A DNA stretch of 64,000 bases from positions 850,501-914,500 of the forward strand of contig NZ_JAPPRC010000003.1 in NCBI RefSeq assembly GCF_026672425.1, given 5' to 3'. Under the pieces are notes generated by a model. The model saw only the letters and a list, made by a program, of their open reading frames with translations, did not search any database and was not told the DNA's origin. Below, piece after piece: positions 8,548-18,908 of the stretch (position 1 is its first letter; each line of letters starts with the position of its first letter). Made by a program: the position numbers and the translations under genes. Origin of the DNA: Pannonibacter sp. SL95 (GTDB lineage: Bacteria; Pseudomonadota; Alphaproteobacteria; Rhizobiales; Stappiaceae).

Positions 8548-10626
8548 ATGATCTGGTCTGTCTCCTTTGATCCCTTCGTCCCCGTCTGGGGCCTGCTGGC
8601 CGGCGCGGCTCTCATTGCTCTGTTCCTTGGGGTCGCGCTGTTTCTGCGTCTGCGCGGCGGTCTCCTGCGCAGCTTTGCCCTGGCGCTCGTCCTGCTGGCG
8701 CTCGCCAATCCGGCCCTTGAGCGCGAGGACCGGGAGCCTCTCTCCAGCGTTGTCGCCGTCGTCGTCGACAAGAGCCAGAGCCAGACCCTCGACGGCCGTG
8801 ACGCCGCGACATCGGCCGCACTTGCCGAACTGGAGACCCGCATTGCCGCCTTGCCGGGGTTCGAGCTGCGCCGCATCGAGGCCAGTCCCTCGCTTAGCGA
8901 TGACGGCACCGCACTGTTCGGCGCGCTGGCGGAAGGTCTTGCCGATGTGCCGCCGGACCGCGTTGGCGGCGCAATCCTTCTCACCGACGGCCAGGTGCAT
9001 GACATTCCCGGCTCAAGCGCCGCGCTCGGCTTCAACGCTCCGCTGCATGCGCTGGTCACCGGGCGTCCGGACGAGGGTGATCGCCGCCTGTCGCTGGTTC
9101 GTGCGCCCCGCTTCGGCCTTGTCGGGTCAGAGCAGGTCGTGACACTGAATCTGGAGGATGGCGGCACCTTGCCGGGGGGCGATGGCAGTGCGGCCACCTT
9201 GCGCGTGCGCCGCGACGGAGAGCTGGTCAACGAGCTGCGCGTGCGGCCCGGCTCGCGCATCGAGGTTCCAGTCGAGATCGGACACGGCGGCCAGAACATC
9301 TTCGAGTTCGAGGCGGCAACCCTGCCCGGTGAACTGACTCCGCTCAACAACCGCGTCGTCGTCACCATCGATGGCATCCGCGAGAATCTGCGGGTTCTCC
9401 TGGTGTCCGGCTCTCCCCATGCGGGCGAGCGCACCTGGCGCAATCTGCTGAAGTCGGATGCCTCCGTCGATCTGGTGCATTTCACCATCCTGCGCCCACC
9501 GGAAAAGCAGGACGGCACCCCGGTCAACCAGCTGTCCCTGATCGCCTTCCCGACGCGCGAGCTGTTCTCGGAAAAGATCGACCAGTTCGACCTCATCATC
9601 TTCGACCGCTATGTGAACCGCGGCGTCTTGCCGATGCTGTATTTCGACAACATCGCCCGCTATGTGCGGGCCGGCGGGGCGCTGCTCATCGCCGGCGGGC
9701 CGGATTACGCGCAAGGCTCGACGATCTACCAGACACCCATGGCGCCGGTCCTGCCGGCGCGCCCGACCGGCAACGTCATTGAAACGCCCTACCATGCCCG
9801 GGTCTCCGACATCGGCAACCGGCATCCGGTCACGCGCGGTCTGCCGGGTGCCAAGTCCGAACCACCCCAGTGGAGCCGCTGGTTCCGCGCGGTGGAAGCC
9901 GAGGTCGATGCGGGTCAGTCGCTGATGTCCGGCCCCTCAGACACGCCGCTTCTTGTGCTCAACCGCGAGGAAGCCGGCCGCGTCGCTGTGCTGCTGTCCG
10001 ATCACGTCTGGCTCTGGGCGCGCGGCTATGAGGGCGGCGGCCCGCATGTGCCCTTGCTGCGCCGTCTCGGCCACTGGCTGATGCAGGAACCGGATCTGGA
10101 GGAAGAAGCCCTCAGGATCAGCCTGCGTGGGTCCGAACTCATCCTCGAGCGCCAGACCCTTGGCGACACGGCGGCCGATGTCACGCTCACCTTGCCCACG
10201 GGCGGCACTAAGGTGCTGACCTTGAGCGAAGCGGAACCCGGCCTTTGGCGCGCCAGCCAGGCGGCAACCGAACTCGGGCTCTACTCGGCCACGGATGGCG
10301 AGCGCACGGCCCTCATCCATGTCGGGCCGCAGAACCCGCGCGAGTTCTCCGACGTGCTCTCCACCACGGAAAAGCTTGGGCCTCTGTCCGCCCAGACCGG
10401 AGGTGCAGCGCTGCGCATTGCCGACATCGGCGGCGGTCAGTCGATCCCGCGCATCGTGCCGCTCAAGCGGGCTGATGACTATGCCGGGTCCGGCTGGATT
10501 GGGCTCAAGACAACGGACGCCAGCGTGCTGAAGGGCATTGACCGGATCCCGCTTCTCTCCGGTCTCCTTGGCCTTGCCCTTCTGCTTGGCGCCCTGTCCG
10601 TTACCTGGTTCCGCGAGGGGCGTTAG
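8548..10626 (+). CDS. Membrane protein with VWA-like and glutamine amidotransferase-like domains
   Basis: A 692-residue protein. Two N-terminal helices are followed by a VWA-like domain that keeps a MIDAS-style DKSQS and an LLTDGQ strand. A beta-rich middle comes next. The later class-I-amidotransferase-like fold (LLIAGGPDYAQGS, HPVTRGLPG) lacks an obvious catalytic Cys-His-Glu set. A final helix lies at the extreme C-terminus, before WFREGR. A GAAGGAGG ribosome-binding site precedes ATG 8548, 13 bases after the DUF4159 gene. It is the last gene of the MoxR operon. The domain order resembles Bat-type modules; the role is inferred only. Confidence 0.78.
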   Translation: MIWSVSFDPFVPVWGLLAGAALIALFLGVALFLRLRGGLLRSFALALVLLALANPALEREDREPLSSVVAVVVDKSQSQTLDGRDAATSAALAELETRIAALPGFELRRIEASPSLSDDGTALFGALAEGLADVPPDRVGGAILLTDGQVHDIPGSSAALGFNAPLHALVTGRPDEGDRRLSLVRAPRFGLVGSEQVVTLNLEDGGTLPGGDGSAATLRVRRDGELVNELRVRPGSRIEVPVEIGHGGQNIFEFEAATLPGELTPLNNRVVVTIDGIRENLRVLLVSGSPHAGERTWRNLLKSDASVDLVHFTILRPPEKQDGTPVNQLSLIAFPTRELFSEKIDQFDLIIFDRYVNRGVLPMLYFDNIARYVRAGGALLIAGGPDYAQGSTIYQTPMAPVLPARPTGNVIETPYHARVSDIGNRHPVTRGLPGAKSEPPQWSRWFRAVEAEVDAGQSLMSGPSDTPLLVLNREEAGRVAVLLSDHVWLWARGYEGGGPHVPLLRRLGHWLMQEPDLEEEALRISLRGSELILERQTLGDTAADVTLTLPTGGTKVLTLSEAEPGLWRASQAATELGLYSATDGERTALIHVGPQNPREFSDVLSTTEKLGPLSAQTGGAALRIADIGGGQSIPRIVPLKRADDYAGSGWIGLKTTDASVLKGIDRIPLLSGLLGLALLLGALSVTWFREGR

Positions 10627-10632
10627 CCCCTC

Positions 10633-11568
10633 TCAGGGCCACTTCACCACAGGCGGCATGGACGACAGGATCGAGGCGACATTGCCGCCGGTCTTCAGGC
10701 CAAAGATCGTGCCGCGGTCGTAGAGCAGGTTGTACTCCACATAGCGTCCGCGCCGGATCAGCTGTTCCTCGCGCTCGGCCTCGCTCCACGGCTTCTCGAA
10801 ATTCGCCTCGACCAGTTTGGGGTAGATGTCGAGAAACGCCAGCCCGACATCGCGCGTCAGGGCGAAGTCCGCGTCCCAGTCGCCGGAATTGACGTAGTCG
10901 TAGAAAATGCCGCCGATACCGCGCGGCTCGTTGCGATGCTTCAGGAAGAAATAGTCGTCGCACCAGGCCTTGAAGGCGGGATAGTCCGCATTCTTGTGCG
11001 GCGCGCAGGCGTTTTCCATCGCCTTGTGAAAGGCCATGCTGTCCGGATCGGTCTGGGTGCGGCGCGCGTCCAGCACCGGGGTCAGGTCGGCGCCGCCGCC
11101 AAACCACTGCCGCGTCGTCACGACCATGCGCGTGTTCATGTGCACGGCCGGGACATGCGGGTTCTGCGGATGCGCGATCAGGCTGATGCCGGAGGCCCAG
11201 AAGCGCGGGTCTTCCGACGCCCCGGGGATCTGGCCCCGGAATTCCGGCGAGAACTCGCCGTAGACGGTGGACACATGCACGCCCACCTTCTCGAACACCC
11301 GGCCATGCATCATCGACATGACACCGCCGCCGCCCTTGGCTCCGCTGGCATCGGTTCGCTCCCAGGGCGTGCGCTCGAAGCGCCCGGCCGGCCGGTCCGC
11401 CAGCGGTCCGTTCAGCGCGCCGATCTTGTCCTCCAGCGCCTCGAACGACGCGCAGATCCGGTCGCGCAATTCGGCAAACCAGGCGGGCGCGGCGAGCTTC
11501 TTGGCCTCGATGTCCGCCGGCACAGGGCCGCCACGCTCTTGTCCGGTCTGCGGGGTCTTGTCGCTCAT
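10633..11568 (-). CDS. hemF: Oxygen-dependent coproporphyrinogen III oxidase
   Basis: Aerobic heme biosynthesis enzyme that converts coproporphyrinogen III to protoporphyrinogen IX with O2. The 311-residue protein has the expected motifs: [19 protein letters not shown] near the N-terminal third, [24 protein letters not shown], and the signature [10 protein letters not shown] plus GIGGIFYDY. The start at 11568 (MSDKTPQ) has AAAGGA about 11 bases upstream, and the open frame above it looks like leader. It converges with the VWA/GATase gene. Confidence 0.93.
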   Translation of the reverse strand: MSDKTPQTGQERGGPVPADIEAKKLAAPAWFAELRDRICASFEALEDKIGALNGPLADRPAGRFERTPWERTDASGAKGGGGVMSMMHGRVFEKVGVHVSTVYGEFSPEFRGQIPGASEDPRFWASGISLIAHPQNPHVPAVHMNTRMVVTTRQWFGGGADLTPVLDARRTQTDPDSMAFHKAMENACAPHKNADYPAFKAWCDDYFFLKHRNEPRGIGGIFYDYVNSGDWDADFALTRDVGLAFLDIYPKLVEANFEKPWSEAEREEQLIRRGRYVEYNLLYDRGTIFGLKTGGNVASILSSMPPVVKWP

Positions 11569-11674
11569 GGGCTGTCGCATCCTTTGGTGACCGGGCCTGG
11601 CCCGGCTTTCTCCTGCCGCCGTTCTAGCGGCCTGAGGCCTCTCTTGCAAAGCGCAGCAATGCCGCGCCTCGCCT

Positions 11675-12148
11675 TCAAACGCGCGCGAGCGGCGGAAAGT
11701 TCCCGGTCTGCCGCAACGCTTCGCCCAGAACCATGCCGGCGGACACGGCAACATTGAGCGACCGCATGCCCTCCGCCATCGGAATGACGATCCGCGCATC
11801 GGCCACCGCATGCACTGCGTCGGGGACCCCGGCCGACTCCCGCCCCATCATCACCAGATCCCCGGCCGCGAAGGCATGTCCGGTGTAGGCCACGCTCCCC
11901 CGCGTGGTCATCAGCACCAGCCGCCGCCCTTGTGCGCGCCGCCAGTCTTCAAAGGCTTCAAAGGTCACATGCCGGATCAGCGCCGCGCGCTCCAGATAGT
12001 CCATACCCGCCCGCTTCAGCGCATGATCCGACAGCGGAAACCCCGCCGGCTCGATCAGATGCACTTTCACATTCAAGCAAGCCGCCATGCGCAGCATGGT
12101 GCCTGTGTTCTGGGGAATATCTGGCTGATAGAGGACGAGATCGGGCAT
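11675..12148 (-). CDS. trmL: tRNA (cytidine(34)-2'-O)-methyltransferase
   Basis: SPOUT-class methyltransferase that 2'-O-methylates the wobble base of tRNA-Leu isoacceptors. The 157-residue length matches TrmL. The knotted cofactor-binding motifs are visible: [15 protein letters not shown] at the N-terminus, [12 protein letters not shown] in the middle, and [20 protein letters not shown] at the C-terminus. It lies about 100 bases upstream of hemF on the same strand and may share its transcript. Confidence 0.92.
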   Translation of the reverse strand: MPDLVLYQPDIPQNTGTMLRMAACLNVKVHLIEPAGFPLSDHALKRAGMDYLERAALIRHVTFEAFEDWRRAQGRRLVLMTTRGSVAYTGHAFAAGDLVMMGRESAGVPDAVHAVADARIVIPMAEGMRSLNVAVSAGMVLGEALRQTGNFPPLARV

Positions 12149-12188
12149 GGACAGTTCGGTTCGGATGATGCCCGTGACCGATATGGCT

Positions 12189-12222
12189 GCGCCGCAGGAC
12201 TTGCAAGCCCTGCGGCGCTTTT
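12189..12222. terminator. GC-rich hairpin between hchA and trmL
   Basis: A perfect 10-bp stem (GCGCCGCAGG paired with CCTGCGGCGC) around a 10-base loop, followed by TTTT on the plus strand. Both flanking genes are on the minus strand, so the U-run faces the wrong way for hchA. It may still separate the hchA and trmL transcripts or block antisense reading. Confidence 0.6.
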
Positions 12223-12247
12223 GCTTTGCTGCTGAGGGGCTGCGCGG

Positions 12248-13114
12248 TCAGCCGCCGTTGACCTCGGCCAGCAGTTCGGTTGCTGCCAGCTTGCCCAACG
12301 CATTGCCTGCCAGCGGACTGTCACCGGTCAACAGTTTCCCATCCTTGTGCACCTGGCCAGAGATGCCCGAGTTCAGGATCTCGAAGCCGAGCGCGGTCAG
12401 TTCCTCGCCGAATTTCCAGGTCAGATGACCGGGCATGTAGCCGATCTCCGGCGTCTGGGCGTCCATGGCATCCGGGAAGGCGACGATCTTCTTGCCCTTG
12501 TAGATCGGGCTGTCCGCGCCGACCGCCAGGAAGGCGGCCGGGCCATGGCAGAGCGAGATCACGAACTTGTCGTTCGCGGCGGCCCATTCAAGCACAGCCT
12601 TGACCTCGGGGCTCTTGGGCAGACCGATCAACGCGCCATGCCCGCCGGGGATGAACACGCCGATGTAATCGGACTGGTCGCCGATGGACTGTTCGACAAC
12701 ATCCGCAAGCTCGCGCGGTGCTTTGATCTGATCGGCGTATTTGGCGAAGAGCCCGGTGATTTCCTCGTCTTCGTTGGGCATCGCCCAGAACTCGAATTTC
12801 ATCGGGTTGCCCGACGGGGTGGCAAACTCGAAGCCAAACCCGGCCTTTTCCAGATGGTACAGCGGCAGCAAGGTCTCGACCGGGTGGTTCCCGGTAGAAA
12901 ACATGGTTCCATTGGCGAGCAACAGGTAACGTTCGTCTGCACCGATCACCAGGATCTTCCAGCGCTTGCCGGTATAGGGCATGGCGTATTCCGCTCCTGA
13001 CAGATCAGATTTTGAAGACGTAAACTGACTGAGGGAGTATGGGGAGGGAAAGAAGGCGTTGTCTTCAGCCGGATCCGGTGTTGGCTTCATGTCTTGGTTG
13101 GTGGGTTGTGTCAT
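12248..13114 (-). CDS. hchA: Glyoxalase III / Hsp31-type protein deglycase
   Basis: DJ-1/PfpI superfamily protein of 288 residues, close to the 283 of E. coli Hsp31. It is predicted to convert methylglyoxal to D-lactate without glutathione and to act as a holding chaperone. The nucleophile elbow [10 protein letters not shown] places the cysteine at residue 189. The N-terminal [12 protein letters not shown] metal/substrate segment and [13 protein letters not shown] are both present. It is divergent from an AraC regulator across an AT-rich gap, the usual arrangement for a regulator acting on its neighbour. Confidence 0.9.
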   Translation of the reverse strand: MTQPTNQDMKPTPDPAEDNAFFPSPYSLSQFTSSKSDLSGAEYAMPYTGKRWKILVIGADERYLLLANGTMFSTGNHPVETLLPLYHLEKAGFGFEFATPSGNPMKFEFWAMPNEDEEITGLFAKYADQIKAPRELADVVEQSIGDQSDYIGVFIPGGHGALIGLPKSPEVKAVLEWAAANDKFVISLCHGPAAFLAVGADSPIYKGKKIVAFPDAMDAQTPEIGYMPGHLTWKFGEELTALGFEILNSGISGQVHKDGKLLTGDSPLAGNALGKLAATELLAEVNGG

Positions 13115-13226
13115 TTTCTATATCCGTTTCTCTGTGCTTTTTGATATTTCTTTAGGGTAATTTTTGGAAATTATGCCAAAGGCAAGATCCGAATTGTTTT
13201 GGATGGATGCGATCTGGCTGCGAATG

Positions 13227-13249
13227 TTCGTTGTATATTTGCAAACGAA
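13227..13249. promoter_or_regulatory. Inverted repeat in the AT-rich hchA/AraC divergent region
   Basis: TTCGTT (13227-13232) and AACGAA (13244-13249) form a perfect 6-bp inverted repeat separated by 11 bases. It sits 14 bases before the AraC start codon. The whole 13115-13263 gap is much richer in A+T than the genes around it. It is a candidate operator for the AraC protein, affecting itself and hchA. Confidence 0.4.
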
Positions 13250-13263
13250 GTGGACGATCTGCA

Positions 13264-14229
13264 ATGTCTCAAACGCCGGAACATTTTGCTGAAACACCGG
13301 CACTGCGATCAGGCGATGCCCTGTCACCCATTCTCGAGGTGATCCGCCTTCGCGGCGAGGGGCTTTCCGCCTTTTCTCCGGCTCGCGGGTTCACACTTGA
13401 ATTCGGGCCCGCGCGCGGCGTTGTCCATGTGGTCTGTCAGGGCCGTGTACAGCTCGCGGCAGGCATTGATGCCGAGCCAATCGCCCTGGAGGCGGGAGAT
13501 GTTGCCGTCTTTATCCAGTCCGCGGGGCACCAGATCAGCGATGACTGGTCAGTCCTGCCACAACCCGTCGAGGCGGAATGCCGCCTGGGGCTGCCGCCGC
13601 TCGATGCTGGGCTCGGGCAGGTGGACGGAGATCCGGCATGGTTCACAGGCTGGTTTTCCTTTGACCCCGTCCTGGCCAAGCACTTGTTTTCGATCCTTCC
13701 GGTTCCTCTTGTCGTTCGTGCGAACCAGATTGTTCCGAAGGGATGGCTGGATCGTATGGTTCAGCTGGTCGCCCTTGAAACGTCTATCATCCGGCAAGGC
13801 ACGCATGTCGCCACGTCGCGGCTCCTCGATCTTCTGCTGATCCAGGTTCTGCGCAGTTGGGCAATCGCGTCGTCAAACCAGATCGGCTGGCTCGCTGCCG
13901 CAACCGATGACCGGATCGGGCGGTCGCTTGCGGCAATCCACGCCGATCCGGCGCATGCCTGGACAGTCAACGAGCTCGCCGAGCTGGCCGGCATGTCCCG
14001 CACCGTGTTTGCTGAACGCTTTGCGCAACTGGTCGGGCACACGCCTGCGAGTTACATCGCCTGCTGGCGTCTCGATCATGCAACGGCGCTGCTGCGCACA
14101 TCAGACCTGACAATTGCCGAGGTTGCCTTCCGCAGTGGCTTTGCATCGGCTGCAGCCTTTTCACGGGCGTTTCGCCAGCGTTTTGCCGAAACACCGCAGC
14201 GTTGGCGGCAGCAGCATCGCGGTGCTTGA
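13264..14229 (+). CDS. AraC family transcriptional regulator with cupin-type sensor domain
   Basis: A 321-residue regulator. The N-terminal half looks like a cupin_6 effector domain (GVVHVVCQGRV, ALEAGDVAVF). The C-terminal half has two helix-turn-helix motifs, WTVNELAELAGMSRTVFAERF and LTIAEVAFRSGFASAAAFSRAF, followed by the family tail TPQRWRQQ. The start at 13264 (MSQTPEH) fits the domain. It is divergent from hchA, which is its most likely target, so a role in the electrophile response is plausible. The effector is unknown. Confidence 0.85.
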   Translation: MSQTPEHFAETPALRSGDALSPILEVIRLRGEGLSAFSPARGFTLEFGPARGVVHVVCQGRVQLAAGIDAEPIALEAGDVAVFIQSAGHQISDDWSVLPQPVEAECRLGLPPLDAGLGQVDGDPAWFTGWFSFDPVLAKHLFSILPVPLVVRANQIVPKGWLDRMVQLVALETSIIRQGTHVATSRLLDLLLIQVLRSWAIASSNQIGWLAAATDDRIGRSLAAIHADPAHAWTVNELAELAGMSRTVFAERFAQLVGHTPASYIACWRLDHATALLRTSDLTIAEVAFRSGFASAAAFSRAFRQRFAETPQRWRQQHRGA

Positions 14230-14329
14230 TGCCCTGCACAGTTTTCGCAGCCTCACAAGGACTGGCTGAAGCGTCAGAAGCTGCTACATAGCGCGGGGGG
14301 AGACGTTTCAGTTTCGCGGGGCCAGCGCT

Positions 14330-16168
<1,839 letters not shown>

Positions 16169-16226
16169 GGCTGCGGTGATCTGTCCCAGGCCCTGCGCCG
16201 TAAGCCTTGGAAAAGGAACCGGACGC

Positions 16227-16628
16227 ATGGCCCAGATACTCGTCGCCTATGGCACGACCGCAGCAATTTTCCTCGCCATTGACGCGATCTGGCTGTCGCA
16301 GATCGCGACCCGGTTCTATTTCGACCGCATTGGCCATCTGCTGATGGACAAGCCGAACCTCGGTGCGGCTGCTGTCTTTTACATCATCTATGTGGTCGGC
16401 ATCCTGATCTTCGCCGTGCTGCCGGCGCTGCGCAACGAATCCTTCTGGCATGCGCTGGTCTACGGCGGCCTGTTCGGCTTCTTTGCCTATCTCACCTATG
16501 ACATGACCAACTACGCGACCATGCGCGACTGGCCCTTCACTGTCGTGGTTGTGGACGTGTTGTGGGGCACATTCCTGTCAGGCGTCTCTGCCGCTGGCGG
16601 CTATTATTTGACCCAAAAGCTGGTTTGA
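16227..16628 (+). CDS. DUF2177 family membrane protein
   Basis: A 133-residue integral membrane protein with about four helices and the family's motifs: LAIDAIWLS in the first helix, FAYLTYDMTNYAT, and WPFTVVVVDVLWGTFLSG in the last. AAAAGGA upstream fixes ATG 16227. It follows the first ABC half-transporter by 58 bases on the same strand. The biochemical function of DUF2177 is not established. Confidence 0.85.
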   Translation: MAQILVAYGTTAAIFLAIDAIWLSQIATRFYFDRIGHLLMDKPNLGAAAVFYIIYVVGILIFAVLPALRNESFWHALVYGGLFGFFAYLTYDMTNYATMRDWPFTVVVVDVLWGTFLSGVSAAGGYYLTQKLV

Positions 16629-16734
16629 TTTCCAACCTCCGGCTGCGTCCATAGAAAATTTACCGTAACTTCGCAGTATTGAACCCAGTTGCTCGCCCAT
16701 GTCGGGTTCTGGTTCAGTCTTGCGGGTTCTTACG

Positions 16735-18078
16735 ATGTCAAATGCCGGGAATACTGGATTGCCGTTGCCGATCATCGGTCGGTTTCTGGTTCTTGTGGTC
16801 TCTGCGGCTGCGATCATGGTCGCGGGCACCGGCTACGCCTTCTACGTCTTCCGCATGGCATTGACCCGCTCGCTCGCCAATCCGGCCGAAGCGCAGGGCT
16901 TCCTCGGGCCGGATGGTGCGGCCAAGGTTGACGGCTTGATCCTCGATCAGATGCTTCAGATCGTGCTCGTCTGTACACCGGTCGGGCTTGCGTTCCTCGG
17001 CCTGGCGGTTGTCCTGGCCCTCGGCGTCGCCCGCCCGCTGAAGCGGCTGCAGAACGGCCTGTCCCGCCTGTCGCAAGGCGATCTTGACGTTGACATCGAA
17101 GGCGGCAACCGGGCCGATGAGATTGGCGACATCGCCCGTTCAGTGATCGAGTTCCGTGGCAAGCTGTCGGCGCGGGCGCGCGAGGAATCCTCCCGCCTCG
17201 CCATGCAGCAGCAGCATATCGAGGAAGAGCGTAAGGCGCTGATGCGCGACATCGCCGATGACTTCGAACGTTCGGTGCTGATCGCCGTGCAGTCCCTCGG
17301 TGAAACCGCCCGTGTCGTTGGCAGCAATGCCGGAGATCTACGCGACGCGGTCGGCCGCTCGTCCCATGCCGTGGCCGAAGTTGGCACGGCCACTGCGGAG
17401 TCCGGTCAGTCCGTCAGCAGCATGTCCGATGCCGCCGATCTCCTGGCCAGTTCCATCGCTGGTATCACCGACGACGTGCAGCAGGCCTCGCTTATCGCTG
17501 GCAGCGCCGTTGAGGAAGCCCGCCAGACCGATGCCATTGTCGGCCGTTTGTCCGAAACCGGCCGCGCGATCGGCGAGGTTGTCGAACTGATCAGCCAGAT
17601 CGCCAACCAGACCAATCTTCTGGCGCTCAATGCCACCATTGAGGCCGCGCGGGCCGGTGAGGCCGGACGCGGCTTTGCCGTTGTCGCCAACGAGGTCAAG
17701 GCACTGGCTGGGCAGACCACCAAGGCCACCGAAGAGATCACGGCTCAGGTCGCCTCGGTCCAGACCGTTGCCGATCAGGCGGTTGTTGCCATCCGCTCCA
17801 TCGCCGGGACGATCGATCGCATCAGCGAGATTTCCAACACCATCCGGGGCTCGATCCAGCAGCAGGCCGAGGCCACGAATGCCATCGGCCGGTCGGTGGC
17901 GGTCGCCACCTCCAGCACCGCGCGCGTTGACAGCAACGTCTCGCAATTGGCCGGTGCCATGCAGGCCAGCACCAAGGCCACGGATGCGATGCAATCCGCC
18001 GCCGGCCAGCTCGGCAGCCTGTCGGGCGAGCTGCAATCCCAGGTCCGCCAGTTCCTCACCAGCATCCGCGCAGCCTGA
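16735..18078 (+). CDS. Methyl-accepting chemotaxis protein with minimal sensor region
   Basis: Chemoreceptor of about 447 residues: a helix near residues 12-32, only some 40-45 residues outside the membrane, then a second helix, a HAMP linker ([21 protein letters not shown]) and a long coiled-coil signalling domain. The kinase-contact hairpin is intact ([20 protein letters not shown]). Such a short exterior segment has no room for a known ligand-binding fold. The start could be ATG 16699; neither has a clear ribosome-binding site. It lies between two ABC exporter genes. Confidence 0.88.
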   Translation: MSNAGNTGLPLPIIGRFLVLVVSAAAIMVAGTGYAFYVFRMALTRSLANPAEAQGFLGPDGAAKVDGLILDQMLQIVLVCTPVGLAFLGLAVVLALGVARPLKRLQNGLSRLSQGDLDVDIEGGNRADEIGDIARSVIEFRGKLSARAREESSRLAMQQQHIEEERKALMRDIADDFERSVLIAVQSLGETARVVGSNAGDLRDAVGRSSHAVAEVGTATAESGQSVSSMSDAADLLASSIAGITDDVQQASLIAGSAVEEARQTDAIVGRLSETGRAIGEVVELISQIANQTNLLALNATIEAARAGEAGRGFAVVANEVKALAGQTTKATEEITAQVASVQTVADQAVVAIRSIAGTIDRISEISNTIRGSIQQQAEATNAIGRSVAVATSSTARVDSNVSQLAGAMQASTKATDAMQSAAGQLGSLSGELQSQVRQFLTSIRAA

Positions 18079-18108
18079 CGGCTCTGCAACCCGTGTTTGT
18101 TGCCAATC

Positions 18109-18140
18109 AGCCACAGCTGCGTCAAAACGCGCCTGTGGCT
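18109..18140 (+). terminator. Hairpin after the chemoreceptor gene
   Basis: AGCCACAG (18109-18116) pairs with CTGTGGCT (18133-18140) around a 16-base loop. It lies 30 bases after the chemoreceptor stop, and a CTTTTCC stretch follows a few bases later. It is a plausible but not ideal intrinsic terminator. Confidence 0.45.
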
Positions 18141-18250
18141 GCATTGTATAGCTTTTCCTATAGAGCCGATTCGGCTAGATAAGATCGCGCATCCGGTAGG
18201 GGGATGCATCTTGGCAATCCAACCAACCATCGAGCCTTAGGAGGGTGTAC

Positions 18251-18334
18251 ATGACCATTGCGTCGCGCGTCTGCATGACCGTCGCCCTGCGTCTGGGCTC
18301 GATCGCCAAGTCTGCCTGCTCCCCGCAGGCCTGA
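18251..18334 (+). CDS. Possible 27-residue leader peptide
   Basis: A short ORF with a very strong ribosome-binding site (AGGAGGG, 5 bases before ATG), better than those of most genes around it. The product is 27 residues with two cysteines, basic and mildly hydrophobic. Upstream lie a perfect odd palindrome at 18164-18176 (AGCCGA-T-TCGGCT) and a hairpin at 18189-18207 (GCATCC/GGATGC). The next gene starts 130 bases later and leads into an ABC exporter. An attenuating leader peptide is my inference; a chance ORF cannot be excluded. Confidence 0.4.
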   Translation: MTIASRVCMTVALRLGSIAKSACSPQA

Positions 18335-18464
18335 CCCAAAGCTCAAACTCCAGCTGACCTGTCACCGGTCCAAGCCGCGTCGCCGAGACGACGGGCTGCA
18401 GCCGCCATTTCCGGTTCCTGTTTTCCGGTGACATTCTGACTTCTTTCCTGCCTGGAGCAGACCC

Positions 18465-18908
18465 ATGTCCGTTCGTTACCCGATGGACCCGTTCGCCATG
18501 CCGAACCGTCCGGATGTTGATTTCCCTTTTGCCGGTCCGGCGCTGCCGGATCCTGGCCGCGCGCCGCTGGCCCGCCGTCTGCGCCTTGCCGTTCTGGCCA
18601 TTGCGGCCTTTGTCGCGGTTGTCGGCGTCGTCGCGGCGGTGCTGTTCATGCCGGTGCTCTTGCATGACCTGACAAGCCTGCAGGCGGTCCAGCGTCACGG
18701 CGAAGTCATGCTGATGGCGCAATACACCGAGCGACTCATGTCGCTTTTCCTTGGTACTGTCGTCCTGTCGGGTGCCCTGGTCAGCTTCGCGCTGGCCGTG
18801 GTGCTGTCGGCGCGCCGGTCCAGGGTCCTTGTTCCCGTCCGCCGGTCGCGGACACAGCTGCGGGCGAACCCTGCCCGTGTGGAGCTGAATGATGTTCACG
18901 CGCTTTGA
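18465..18908 (+). CDS. Small membrane protein of unknown function
   Basis: A 147-residue protein with a proline-rich N-terminus, one helix around residues 40-64, a short polar stretch (HDLTSLQAVQRHGEVM), a second helix around 90-115, then a basic C-terminal tail. I recognise no family. Its end overlaps the start of the following ABC half-transporter by 20 bases, so the two are translated together and may act together. The topology resembles the membrane part of the nearby chemoreceptor, but I see no sequence match. Confidence 0.6.
   Translation: MSVRYPMDPFAMPNRPDVDFPFAGPALPDPGRAPLARRLRLAVLAIAAFVAVVGVVAAVLFMPVLLHDLTSLQAVQRHGEVMLMAQYTERLMSLFLGTVVLSGALVSFALAVVLSARRSRVLVPVRRSRTQLRANPARVELNDVHAL

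Noticed and set aside
7542..9599. Very long open frame on the minus strand (about 685 codons)
   Set aside because: Antisense to the DUF4159 and VWA/GATase genes. It is Arg/Ser/Pro-rich with no domain, an effect of high GC.
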